A DNA stretch of 64,000 nt. It comes from Archangium gephyra (GTDB lineage: Bacteria; Myxococcota; Myxococcia; Myxococcales; Myxococcaceae). The stretch is taken from positions 62,001 to 126,000 of the forward strand of contig QFQP01000013.1 of NCBI GenBank assembly GCA_003243425.1, in the 5' to 3' direction. Numbering within the stretch: position 1 is the stretch's first letter; each line of letters starts with the position of its first letter. Made by a program: the position numbers and the translations under genes. Shown piece by piece: positions 39,338 to 46,519 of this stretch. The notes beneath the pieces were generated by a model. That model was not told where the DNA came from. It made no database searches and saw only the letters and a list, made by a program, of their open reading frames with translations.

Positions 39338-41098
39338 ATGTCTGAACCGACTGAAGTCGACCGTCGCCCCGGCTTTTCGCTCTACGGCCGCCTCGCGCTG
39401 CTGTTGGTGGTCGCGACCGTGCTGCCGGTGCTGGTGCTGGGGTGGCAGGCCATCGAGCGCAACCGCGGCGCGTTGACCGTCGACGCCCAGCACTTCGAAC
39501 GGGTGCTCGTCGAGCGTGCCGCCGAAGCCGTCGACCGCGAGCTCGACACCGCGGGTGATGCCCTGGTGTCGATCGCCGCCACGCTCGGTGACGCCAACGC
39601 GCAGCACGAGGAACTCAAGTCGCAGCTGGCCGCGCGGCAGCTCGAGGCGTGGGGCGGCAGCGGCTTCGTCACGCTCTACGCGCCCGATGGCCGCCGTCGC
39701 GGGTCGATTCGTCTGGGCGCGCTCGGAGCGACCGGGCCCGAGGTGCTCGACGAAGACCTGCGTGGTGACGGGCTGCGCTTCGGTGACGTCGTGCAGCGCG
39801 CGCAGGGCCCGGTGCTGCAGATGACGGCGCCGGTGTCGGGTGACGACGGCGCGCCGCGCTTCTGGCTGCTCGCCGAGCTCGAGCTGACCCCGCTGTGCAG
39901 GCTGCTCGCGTCGCTCGGCGAAGTGCCGCCGCTGCGCGACCCCACCGCCTTGTTCGTCGTCGACGGGCAGCGGCGGCTGGTGCTCTCGAGCGACCCCGCG
40001 TTGCTCACCCAGTCGATGTCGTCGCACCCGGTCTTCGAAGCGCTCAAGGGCAACGCCCAGTTCCGTCAGCCGCTCACGGTGGTGACGGAGTTCACCGATG
40101 AACGCGGAGACATGCTGGCGGCGGTCACCACGCTGCCGCGGCTGGGCTGGGCCTTCGTCGCGCGACAGTCTGCCCAGAACGCGTACGCCAGCTTGAACGT
40201 GCTCATCGCAGCGCTGGTCGCGACCATCCTCATCACCGCCGCAGTGGCGGTCGCGCTCGGGCTCCTCGGCGGCCGCTGGCTGGTGCGTCCGCTCCACTCG
40301 CTGGTTCGCGCCACCCAGCACATCGCCCGCCGGGAGTGGACGCGCGTGGAGCCGAGCGTGAAGGAGCGGTCGGACGAAGTGGGCACGCTGGCGCGCGCCG
40401 TCGACAGCATGAGCGTCTCGCTGCAGGAGAGCGAAGCGGAGCTCGTGCAGGAGACCAGGGCGCGGGCGGCGCTCGCGCGCTACCTGCCCTCTGATGTCGT
40501 CGATCAAGTCGTTGCCGACCCCAGCCGGCTGCAGCTCGGCGGCGAGCGCCGGTTGATCACCGTGCTCTTCGCCGACGTGGTGGGCTTCACGCAGATGTCC
40601 GAACACCTGCCGCCCGAGCGTATCGTCGCGGTGCTCAACGAGTACTTCACGCTGGCCACCGAAGTGGTGCACCACCACGGCGGCTTCATCGACAAGTTCA
40701 TCGGTGACTGCGTGATGGCCGTGTGGGGGCTGCCCGAGCAGAAAGACGACGACGCGCAACGGGCGGTGGCCGCGGCCGAAGCCCTGCAACGGTGGACCGA
40801 CGCCTGCGCCCGCCGCTGGCGCACCCGCTACGGCGTGCACTTGCAGCTGGCCATGGGCATCAATACCGGCCTGGTGGTGGCGGGCAACGTCGGCAGCGAG
40901 CGGCGGCTCGAGTACACGGTCATCGGAGACACGGTGAACGTGGCAGCGCGTCTCGAGAGCGCCGCGGCCCCCGGCCAGATTCTCCTGAGTGATTCGACGC
41001 GCGTTGCGTTGAGCGGTGCACGGCGCCTGGTGCCGTTGGGCGAGCGACAGCTCCGGGGTCGTACGCAGTCGATTCGAGTGTTCGAGGTGAGCCGATGA
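39338..41098 (+). CDS. Membrane-bound class III adenylate/guanylate cyclase
   Basis: The 586-residue protein has a transmembrane helix at ~18-38 (LALLLVVATVLPVLVLGW), a periplasmic Cache-like sensor domain, a second helix at ~287-310, a HAMP domain (GGRWLVRPLHSLVRATQH), and a class III cyclase domain from ~400: FADVVGFTQMSEHLP with metal-binding Asp, KFIGDCVMAVWG, and EYTVIGDTVNVAARLES. The Lys before FIGD and the Asp of VIGD favour ATP over GTP as substrate, so cAMP is the likely product. AGGAAGG precedes the ATG. Its last four bases overlap the LysM/FecR gene (ATGA). Confidence 0.93.
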   Translation: MSEPTEVDRRPGFSLYGRLALLLVVATVLPVLVLGWQAIERNRGALTVDAQHFERVLVERAAEAVDRELDTAGDALVSIAATLGDANAQHEELKSQLAARQLEAWGGSGFVTLYAPDGRRRGSIRLGALGATGPEVLDEDLRGDGLRFGDVVQRAQGPVLQMTAPVSGDDGAPRFWLLAELELTPLCRLLASLGEVPPLRDPTALFVVDGQRRLVLSSDPALLTQSMSSHPVFEALKGNAQFRQPLTVVTEFTDERGDMLAAVTTLPRLGWAFVARQSAQNAYASLNVLIAALVATILITAAVAVALGLLGGRWLVRPLHSLVRATQHIARREWTRVEPSVKERSDEVGTLARAVDSMSVSLQESEAELVQETRARAALARYLPSDVVDQVVADPSRLQLGGERRLITVLFADVVGFTQMSEHLPPERIVAVLNEYFTLATEVVHHHGGFIDKFIGDCVMAVWGLPEQKDDDAQRAVAAAEALQRWTDACARRWRTRYGVHLQLAMGINTGLVVAGNVGSERRLEYTVIGDTVNVAARLESAAAPGQILLSDSTRVALSGARRLVPLGERQLRGRTQSIRVFEVSR

Positions 41099-42474
41099 CG
41101 GCGCTGTGGGCAGTCGCAGTTCTCTTCATGACCGCCGAGGAGCGGCCGGCCTCGTACACCGTGCAGCCGGGCGACACGTGCCAGCTCGTCACCGAGCGCT
41201 TCTGGGGCAAGGGCGCGAGGGTCGAAGAGCTCCACAGGTGGAACCTGCTGGGCCAAACGCCGCACACCCTGGTGCCGGGGCAGGTGCTGCGGTTGCGCGC
41301 GCCCGACCCGAAGAGCCCCGACGCCACGCTCACGTTCCTCAAGCCGTCGGTGCGCGCGCGCACCAGCGACACCTGGCAGCCCGCGAAGCTGGGCATGGGC
41401 CTGTTTCGTCTCGACGAGGTGAACACGCTCAAGCGCGCCAGCGCCGAGCTCACCTTGCGAGACGAGAGTCAGCTGCTGCTCGACGAGAACGCGCTGGTCG
41501 TCATCTATGGTGAGCCCAACGCCCAGAAGGTCTCGCGCGGGCCCGCCGTCATCGAGGGGGAGGTACGCATGGCGTTGACCGCTGCGCGTGGCGTCGAACT
41601 CCCGGGCGGCGGCACGGTGAACACCGTGAAGGCCGACGGGGTCGTCGCCGTCGATGGCGCGCGCACCGGCCGCGTCTCCATCTTCGACGGTGACGTGGTC
41701 GTCGAGTCGGCGAAGGTCGCCGTGAAGTTGAAGAGAGACGAGGGCACCGTGGTGCGCGCGGGCGCGGCGCCGCTGCCTCCCCGGCCGTTGCCGCAGCCTC
41801 CCGAACCACAGGTCGCCGCGCTGATCATCGCTGGCCGCGATGGCCTCGCGAGCATCGAAGTGAAGTGGCCTGCCGTGGCGAACGCGCAGCGCTACCGCGT
41901 GCAGCTCGCCAACGACGGGAAGTTTCTCGACCTCGTGGCCGTGGAGAGCACGTTGGACACCAACGCCACGTTGCGAAACGTCGTGCCCGGCCACTACCGA
42001 CTGCGGGTCATCGCGTTCGATGCCGAGGGCCTGCAGGGGCGCGCGTCGGTGGTGCGGCAGACCGACGTGGTGCGAATCGGCGCGGGCGTCGACGGCGCGG
42101 CGGGCGTGGTGTCGGTGCGGGGAGGCGAAGCCCCGGTGTTCGCCGGGCCTCCCGGCGTGGCGCTCGAAGCAGGCGTCGAGCAGCTCCCCGTGGGTCGTCA
42201 CACCGTTCGGGTGCTCGACGGCGACGGTGGCACCATCGCGCCGGTGGCGATCTCCATTCGTCCGTCGGCGCCGGTGGTGCGCACCGAGCAGGGGCGCCTC
42301 GTACTCGAGTTCCCGACGCCCATCGCTTCGGTCGAAGGGCTGACGGTGCGCGACTCGCGGGGTGACGTGCCGTTCGAACGTCGCAACGACCGCAGCTTCT
42401 GGGCGACGCGGCCGGTGTCGGGTTCGACGACCGTCACGTGGGACGGCTTCGATCTGCTGCGCTTCAACCGCTGA
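41095..42474 (+). CDS. LysM and FecR-domain exported protein
   Basis: The 459-residue product starts MTALWAVAVLFMTAEERP, a short signal-like N-terminus. It continues with a LysM motif (ASYTVQPGDTCQLVTERFWG ... TLVPGQVLRLRA) that should bind peptidoglycan or glycans. Residues ~95-215 resemble a FecR beta domain (LFRLDEVNTLKRASAELTL, FDGDVVVESAKVAVKLKRDE). After a proline-rich linker come fibronectin/Ig-like beta domains (IEVKWPAVANAQRYRVQLAN, YRLRVIAFDAEG). This layout is common in myxobacteria. Translational coupling to the cyclase suggests a periplasmic partner, perhaps wall-stress sensing feeding the cyclase; that part is inferred. Confidence 0.85.
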   Translation: MTALWAVAVLFMTAEERPASYTVQPGDTCQLVTERFWGKGARVEELHRWNLLGQTPHTLVPGQVLRLRAPDPKSPDATLTFLKPSVRARTSDTWQPAKLGMGLFRLDEVNTLKRASAELTLRDESQLLLDENALVVIYGEPNAQKVSRGPAVIEGEVRMALTAARGVELPGGGTVNTVKADGVVAVDGARTGRVSIFDGDVVVESAKVAVKLKRDEGTVVRAGAAPLPPRPLPQPPEPQVAALIIAGRDGLASIEVKWPAVANAQRYRVQLANDGKFLDLVAVESTLDTNATLRNVVPGHYRLRVIAFDAEGLQGRASVVRQTDVVRIGAGVDGAAGVVSVRGGEAPVFAGPPGVALEAGVEQLPVGRHTVRVLDGDGGTIAPVAISIRPSAPVVRTEQGRLVLEFPTPIASVEGLTVRDSRGDVPFERRNDRSFWATRPVSGSTTVTWDGFDLLRFNR

Positions 42475-42493
42475 CGCGCCGCTGTCGCTTCAT

Positions 42494-42514
42494 GCAACCG
42501 GTGTCTCGGGTTGC
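42494..42514. promoter_or_regulatory. GCAACC/GGTTGC dyad ahead of a sigma-54-like promoter
   Basis: GCAACC at 42494-42499 and GGTTGC at 42509-42514 are perfect inverted copies with a 9-base spacer, about 50 bases upstream of the transcription start predicted from the -24/-12 element at 42529-42544. It resembles the half-sites at 35305 and 37959, although the spacer lengths differ. Confidence 0.33.
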
Positions 42515-42528
42515 GACGCTCTGCCCAG

Positions 42529-42544
42529 TGGCACGAGGGCTGCT
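42529..42544 (+). promoter_or_regulatory. Candidate sigma-54 (-24/-12) promoter
   Basis: TGGCACGAGGGCTGCT matches TGGCACG-N4-TTGCW closely, with GG and GC exactly 10 bases apart. It lies 13 bases before the GTG at 42558, the same spacing as the element ahead of the kinase-PilZ gene. As there, the predicted leader is only about 3 bases, so either the transcript is nearly leaderless or the match is fortuitous. Confidence 0.42.
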
Positions 42545-42557
42545 CGACGGCGCCTCC

Positions 42558-42932
42558 GTGAACCCGAACAGCGGTTGGAACCAGGAGCCGTTCGACGAGC
42601 GCGCGTGGCGGTCGGCTCGCACATTGCGCGCGGTGATCGCCACGGCGGAGCAGGTCTTCGAAGAGACGCGCTCGCTCGCCCTGCGCTGCGATCGACACGA
42701 CGTCGTCAGCTACGCGCCGCCCGGAGGAGACGAGGCGATGCTGTCGGTCGCTGGCCGCGCGTTGACGGTGCGACTCCGCGAAAGGTCCGTCGTCGAGGTG
42801 CGGCGGCCCAGCGGCAGAACCATGCGGTTGCAGCCCGACGTGACCGGCGCCTCGCTCGTCGACGCGCACAGCGGCCGCGCCGTGGAGCTGAGGCCCTGGC
42901 TTCGGCAGCAGATCTCGTCGCTCTTCCTCTGA
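42558..42932 (+). CDS. Small hypothetical protein
   Basis: The 124-residue product (MNPNSGWNQEPFDERAW...) has an N-terminal helix (RTLRAVIATAEQVFEETRSL) and a C-terminal beta-rich part (LSVAGRALTVRLRERSVVEV, MRLQPDVTGASLVDAHSG). It has one Cys and no signal peptide. The start is uncertain: GTG at 42558 is chosen because a sigma-54-like promoter ends 13 bases before it and the codons before it look non-coding. An in-frame ATG at 42492 would add 22 residues. It lies between the LysM/FecR gene and a degenerate receiver gene. No family is recognised. Confidence 0.6.
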   Translation: MNPNSGWNQEPFDERAWRSARTLRAVIATAEQVFEETRSLALRCDRHDVVSYAPPGGDEAMLSVAGRALTVRLRERSVVEVRRPSGRTMRLQPDVTGASLVDAHSGRAVELRPWLRQQISSLFL

Positions 42933-42950
42933 TGCCGAGCGCCCGTGCCG

Positions 42951-42966
42951 TGGCACGCCACGCGCA
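42951..42966 (+). promoter_or_regulatory. Weak sigma-54-like element ahead of the degenerate receiver gene
   Basis: TGGCACGCCACGCGCA has the -24 TGGCACG and a GC exactly 10 bases after the GG, but the -12 box (GCGCA) has two mismatches to TTGCA. It ends 12 bases before the GTG at 42979. It is listed because it is the third such element at this spacing in the block; alone it would not be convincing. Confidence 0.25.
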
Positions 42967-42978
42967 CCGCGCGGCTCC

Positions 42979-43353
42979 GTGCCGCTCCAGGTCATCGTGG
43001 TCGAGTCGGGAACGCTGTTGTCCAGAGCGTTGGCCCGCGTGTTTCGTGCCGCGAGACCCGAAGTCGTCTCGCTCCGCGACCCTTCGCGCATCGGCGACCT
43101 GCTGCTCACGGTGCGCGCCGACGTGATCGTCGTGGAAGAGCGGTGTGGTCTGCACGTGCTCGAGGTCGCCCGCGCCCTGCAGCCCGACGCGCGGCGCTAC
43201 GTGCTGGTCGCCCACGTGGCCGCGCCTGATGAGCGCCGCCTGGAGCACGAGGCGGTGCAGCCATGCACGGCGCTCACCGAGTCATGGCTCGAGGGCCTGC
43301 TGCTCGAGTGTGCCGTTTCACCACCGCGCATCGCCAGCGTGCTCGACTTCTGA
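42979..43353 (+). CDS. Degenerate response-regulator receiver-like protein
   Basis: The 124-residue product from a GTG reads MPLQVIVVESGTLLSRALAR, then LLLTVRADVIVVEERCGLHV, and ends with a helix. This follows the alternating strand/helix pattern of a receiver domain: a first acidic pocket (here VVES instead of the usual VDDE) and a third strand ADVIVVEER where Glu replaces the phospho-accepting Asp. The conserved Lys is not evident. It is therefore probably a phosphorylation-independent pseudo-receiver binding a partner kinase or regulator of this block. It is 46 bases downstream of the small gene at 42558 and convergent with the Glt-like cluster. Confidence 0.58.
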   Translation: MPLQVIVVESGTLLSRALARVFRAARPEVVSLRDPSRIGDLLLTVRADVIVVEERCGLHVLEVARALQPDARRYVLVAHVAAPDERRLEHEAVQPCTALTESWLEGLLLECAVSPPRIASVLDF

Positions 43354-43383
43354 TGTCGCAGAACGCTTCTGCATTCTGCGACA
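43354..43383. terminator. Hairpin between convergent genes, candidate bidirectional terminator
   Basis: TGTCGCAGAA at 43354-43363 and TTCTGCGACA at 43374-43383 are a perfect 10-base-pair inverted repeat with a 10-base loop. A nested alternative GCAGAA-CGC-TTCTGC can also form. It begins right after the receiver-like gene's stop and lies 12 bases from the stop of the convergent TPR gene, so it could end transcription from both sides. No strong T tract is present on either strand. Confidence 0.5.
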
Positions 43384-43394
43384 CGTGTCGCGTT

Positions 43395-45332
43395 TCACTT
43401 CAGCTGCTTGAGGGCGTCGCGGGCTTCGACATGGTCGAGCGCTGCCGCCGCTTCGTAGCTCTTCTTCGCGAGGTCTTTCTTCCCGGCGGCCTCGTAGAGC
43501 TGGCCGAGGTTGAAGTGCGCTGCCGCGAAGTTCGGGTCGACGTTGAGCGCGGCCTTGAAGCTCTCTTCGGCGCGCGCGGTGTTGCCCTTCGTGTACAGGC
43601 ACGCGCCCAGGTAGTTGAGCGCCAGCGGCTGGCGCGGCTCCGAGGTGAGGATGTCGGTCATCGTCGCGATGCAGCGATCGGCGTTGGTGGGGTCGCCGCG
43701 GAAGAGCAGGAACGCGTACTCGGCGCGCGCGTCGAACATCAGCGGGTTCGACGTGGCGACCTTCTCGAGCGGTTCGAGCGCTTCGTTGGGCCGGCCCATG
43801 CGTGACTTCAGAATGCCGAGGCGGGCGAGCGCCTGAACGTCGTTGGCGTCGGCCTTGAGCGCTTCTTTGAGCGACGTCTCGGCATCCGCATAGCGGCCCA
43901 TGTTGAGCCACAGGTCGACGAGCCCCATGCGCGCCTCGCGGTTGTCGGGCTCTGCCTTCAGCACTTCGCGGAACAGCGGCTCGGCCTGCTTCGCCACCCG
44001 CTTCCTGGCCCACGCGCGCGCGAGGTCGAGCCGCGCGTCGGTGTTGGGTTCGAGCGCCAGCCGCTCGGTGAACTGGGCGATGGCTCCGTCGAAGTCGTTC
44101 TGCGCCAGCAGCGCGTCACCGAGCGCTTCACGCGCCGATGCGTCCTTCGGCATCTTCTGGACAGCGGTCTTCAGGGTAGCGACCGCGTCGTCGACCTTGC
44201 CCATCGACAGGTAGGTGAGGGCGAGCCCGCGGTAGGCGTCGCTGTTGCGGCGCGTGTCGTTCAGCTTGCGCAGCTGCAGAAACCCGCCGGCCTTCTTCTC
44301 TTCTTCTTCCGTCGCGGCGATGGCCTTCTTGAAGGCCTCGAGCGCGCGGTCCTTCTTGCCCTGCTTGAGGTACAGGCCGCCCAGCTTCACGTACGGGCCG
44401 TTGCTCGAGGGTTCCAGCTTGAGCGCCTGCTCGAAGGCCCTGGTGGCCAGCGCTTCCTGCTTGAGCGCCATGTGGCTCATGCCGGTGTTGAACCAGGCTT
44501 CTGCGAACGTGGGGTCGGCAGCGGTGGCCTTCTTGAACCACTCGAGCGCCTTCTTCGACTCACCGCGCGCATCGGCGGCCACCCCGAGGTTGTTGAGCGC
44601 CTGAACGTGCTTCGGCGTGATGGCCAGCGTGCGCTCGAACTCCTTCACGGCCTGGGCGACGCTGCCTTCACGCATGAAGATGACGCCCAGGTTGTAGTGG
44701 GCCTCACCGTCGACCAGCGTGTCCTTGTTCACCTGCGCCAGCATCTCCTTGGCCTCGGCGTACAGACCCTTCTCTGCGAGCGCCTTGCCGAGGTTCACCC
44801 TGGCCTGCGTCAGGTCGGGCTTGAGCTGCAGCGCCTTCTTGTAGGTGGCGATCGCCTGCTCGAGGTTGCGGCCGGCCTGCTGCGCCTCGCCGAGGTTGAA
44901 GAGCAGGTCTGCGTCGTCGGGCGACAGCTCGCTGGCCTTCTTGAAGTTCGCGACGGCGCCGGGGAGGTCGACGGTGGCACGCGCCAGGTGCGCACGCTCC
45001 GCGCGCAACGACGAGTCTTCAGGCACCTCGAGAATCGCGTTGTCGAGCAACGTCTTGGCCTTCTCGACCTCTCCGGCCGCACGGTACGCGCGCGCGAGGA
45101 GGATCTTCCCGTCGAGCGATTCGGGGTCGGCCTTCACCAGCTGCTCGAGCGGCTTGATGGCCTTCCCCGGCTGGTTGAGCGACAGGTGCGCGAGCCCGAG
45201 CCGGTAGAGCGCTTCGGTGTCGTCGGGCGACGTGGCGACGGTCGCGCTCTCGACGTCGACGGTGCGCTTGAGCGCGTCTTGATCGACAGGCTGCTGACCG
45301 AGCGTGAGGGCAATGGTGAGCGCGAGTTTCAT
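43395..45332 (-). CDS. Exported TPR-repeat protein of the Glt-like cluster
   Basis: The 645-residue product has a signal-like start (MKLALTIALTLGQQPVDQDA) and is then almost wholly tetratricopeptide repeats: SPDDTEALYRLGLAHLSLNQ, PDDADLLFNLGEAQQAGRNL, PKHVQALNNLGVAADARGES, NPLMFDARAEYAFLLFRGD, DPNFAAAHFNLGQLYEAAGK and others, roughly a dozen or more 34-residue units. TPR superhelices scaffold protein complexes, here in the periplasm. It is the last gene of the minus-strand cluster with the FHA-TonB-like, barrel, two other TPR and two lipoprotein genes. TGGAG precedes the ATG. It may be a GltC/GltE-type periplasmic component, but TPR proteins cannot be assigned reliably by eye. Confidence 0.9.
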   Translation of the reverse strand: MKLALTIALTLGQQPVDQDALKRTVDVESATVATSPDDTEALYRLGLAHLSLNQPGKAIKPLEQLVKADPESLDGKILLARAYRAAGEVEKAKTLLDNAILEVPEDSSLRAERAHLARATVDLPGAVANFKKASELSPDDADLLFNLGEAQQAGRNLEQAIATYKKALQLKPDLTQARVNLGKALAEKGLYAEAKEMLAQVNKDTLVDGEAHYNLGVIFMREGSVAQAVKEFERTLAITPKHVQALNNLGVAADARGESKKALEWFKKATAADPTFAEAWFNTGMSHMALKQEALATRAFEQALKLEPSSNGPYVKLGGLYLKQGKKDRALEAFKKAIAATEEEEKKAGGFLQLRKLNDTRRNSDAYRGLALTYLSMGKVDDAVATLKTAVQKMPKDASAREALGDALLAQNDFDGAIAQFTERLALEPNTDARLDLARAWARKRVAKQAEPLFREVLKAEPDNREARMGLVDLWLNMGRYADAETSLKEALKADANDVQALARLGILKSRMGRPNEALEPLEKVATSNPLMFDARAEYAFLLFRGDPTNADRCIATMTDILTSEPRQPLALNYLGACLYTKGNTARAEESFKAALNVDPNFAAAHFNLGQLYEAAGKKDLAKKSYEAAAALDHVEARDALKQLK

Positions 45333-45335
45333 GGC

Positions 45336-45962
45336 TCACTCCACGAAGGGGCTGGCGCGGGCATCGAACGTCTTCTTTGCGAGCGCAGCGCGCGCGGTGT
45401 CCCAATCGGCGCGCATCGTCTCGGCCTCCTTGTTCGATTCCTTCGACTTCTCCTTGAGCTCCGCGAAATCCGCTTCGCAGCGCTTCAGCTGGTTGTCGAA
45501 GTCTGCCGGGTCGAGGCGCTCGCTGCCTTCCAGCTTGGCCTTGCGAGCGGCGGTGAGGCGGGCGAGCTCGTAGCGGGCCTCGGCGCAGGTGAAGCCCTGC
45601 TCGGCGAGCTCTTCTTCGCGCACGTTGACCCGCTGTTTGGCGCGCAACCACTCGACGCGCTTGTCGGCTTCGATGACGGCCAGCTCGGCGATCTCCCTGC
45701 TCGGGGCATCGGCCGCGTCGCCCACTTCAGAACGCGCGTCGGAGTAGCGGTCTTTGCCGCGGCGAATCTGCTCGACGGTGCGCTGCACCTCGGCCTTCGC
45801 CTCGTCGAGGCGATCGACGGCCAGCGCGAGATCGTTCTCGGCCTCGAGCAGCTCAATGCGCGCTTCGTAGGGCAGCTGCTCGAGCACGTTGAGCGGCACG
45901 CGTCGAATGCCGCACCCGGTGGCGAGCGCGCCGAGTGCGATGACACACAGGATTCGGGTCAC
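45336..45962 (-). CDS. Coiled-coil lipoprotein of the Glt-like cluster
   Basis: The 208-residue product from a GTG (overlapping the upstream stop as GTGA) begins MTRILCVIALGALATGCGIR, a lipoprotein signal. The mature part is a long charged helix with heptad-like spacing (LLEAENDLALAVDRLDEAKA, VIEADKRVEWLRAKQRVN, AARKAKLEGSERLDPADFDN), predicted coiled coil. It should sit on the inner face of the outer membrane or in the periplasm as a tether or spacer. The next gene follows after 3 bases. I do not know its family; the cluster context suggests a structural part of the trans-envelope assembly. Confidence 0.8.
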   Translation of the reverse strand: MTRILCVIALGALATGCGIRRVPLNVLEQLPYEARIELLEAENDLALAVDRLDEAKAEVQRTVEQIRRGKDRYSDARSEVGDAADAPSREIAELAVIEADKRVEWLRAKQRVNVREEELAEQGFTCAEARYELARLTAARKAKLEGSERLDPADFDNQLKRCEADFAELKEKSKESNKEAETMRADWDTARAALAKKTFDARASPFVE

Positions 45963-46519
45963 GGTTGCACCTCTGCGGAGTACTGGTTCGAGAACACCGT
46001 GCGGCCACTGGCCACTTCGGTGCCGTTCTCGAAGGTGATGTGAAAGCTGCCGGTGACGGTGGTGCCCGCCACCAGCCGCCGGTCGAAGATGAGCTTTCCG
46101 CGCACGATGTTCGGGAACACGTTGCGCGGGTCGTTGGTCACGTTGCGAGAGACGACGCCACGCGGCAGGCCGTTCTCGTCGACGGCCGTGAGGTCGAGCG
46201 TGCCGCCCGTCGGCAGGTCTTCGCCGATGAAACGGTAGGCGATGCGAATCGGGTATTCCTCGGAGTTGCCCGTCATCTCCATCTGCTCGCCCGCGTCGGG
46301 CTGGGGCGTCGAACCGAGCGGGCGAATGCGCACGAACAACAACGAGATGTCGTCGGGCGCGAAGAGAATGCGGGCCTCGTCGTAACCGAGGTCCATCACC
46401 TGCGTGAGGCTGCCCTCCAGCCGCGACTTCGGCGGAGGGTTCTTCGGGTCGTAGTCACACGAGCTGGCGGCCAGCGCGAGGCCGGTGAGCGCCAGCACGT
46501 GAGCGCGACACGGTCTCAC
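45959..46519 (-). CDS. Beta-rich lipoprotein of the Glt-like cluster
   Basis: The 186-residue product from the GTG at 46519, which overlaps the stop of the large TPR gene (GTGA), has a lipoprotein signal ending LALAASSCDYDPKNPPP. The mature part is a beta-rich domain (TQVMDLGYDEARILFAPDDI, SLLFVRIRPLGSTPQPDAGE, IAYRFIGEDLPTGGTLDLTA, SFHITFENGTEVASG). GTG at 46534 would be an alternative start but lacks the overlap. No named family. Position between two TPR genes and a lipoprotein implies membership of the same complex. Confidence 0.78.
   Translation of the reverse strand: MRPCRAHVLALTGLALAASSCDYDPKNPPPKSRLEGSLTQVMDLGYDEARILFAPDDISLLFVRIRPLGSTPQPDAGEQMEMTGNSEEYPIRIAYRFIGEDLPTGGTLDLTAVDENGLPRGVVSRNVTNDPRNVFPNIVRGKLIFDRRLVAGTTVTGSFHITFENGTEVASGRTVFSNQYSAEVQP

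Noticed and set aside
44472..46043. Long plus-strand open frames opposite the TPR genes (also at 47569-49827)
   Set aside because: They mirror the minus-strand TPR genes with Leu/Arg/Val-rich shadow composition; the TPR reading on the minus strand is unambiguous.
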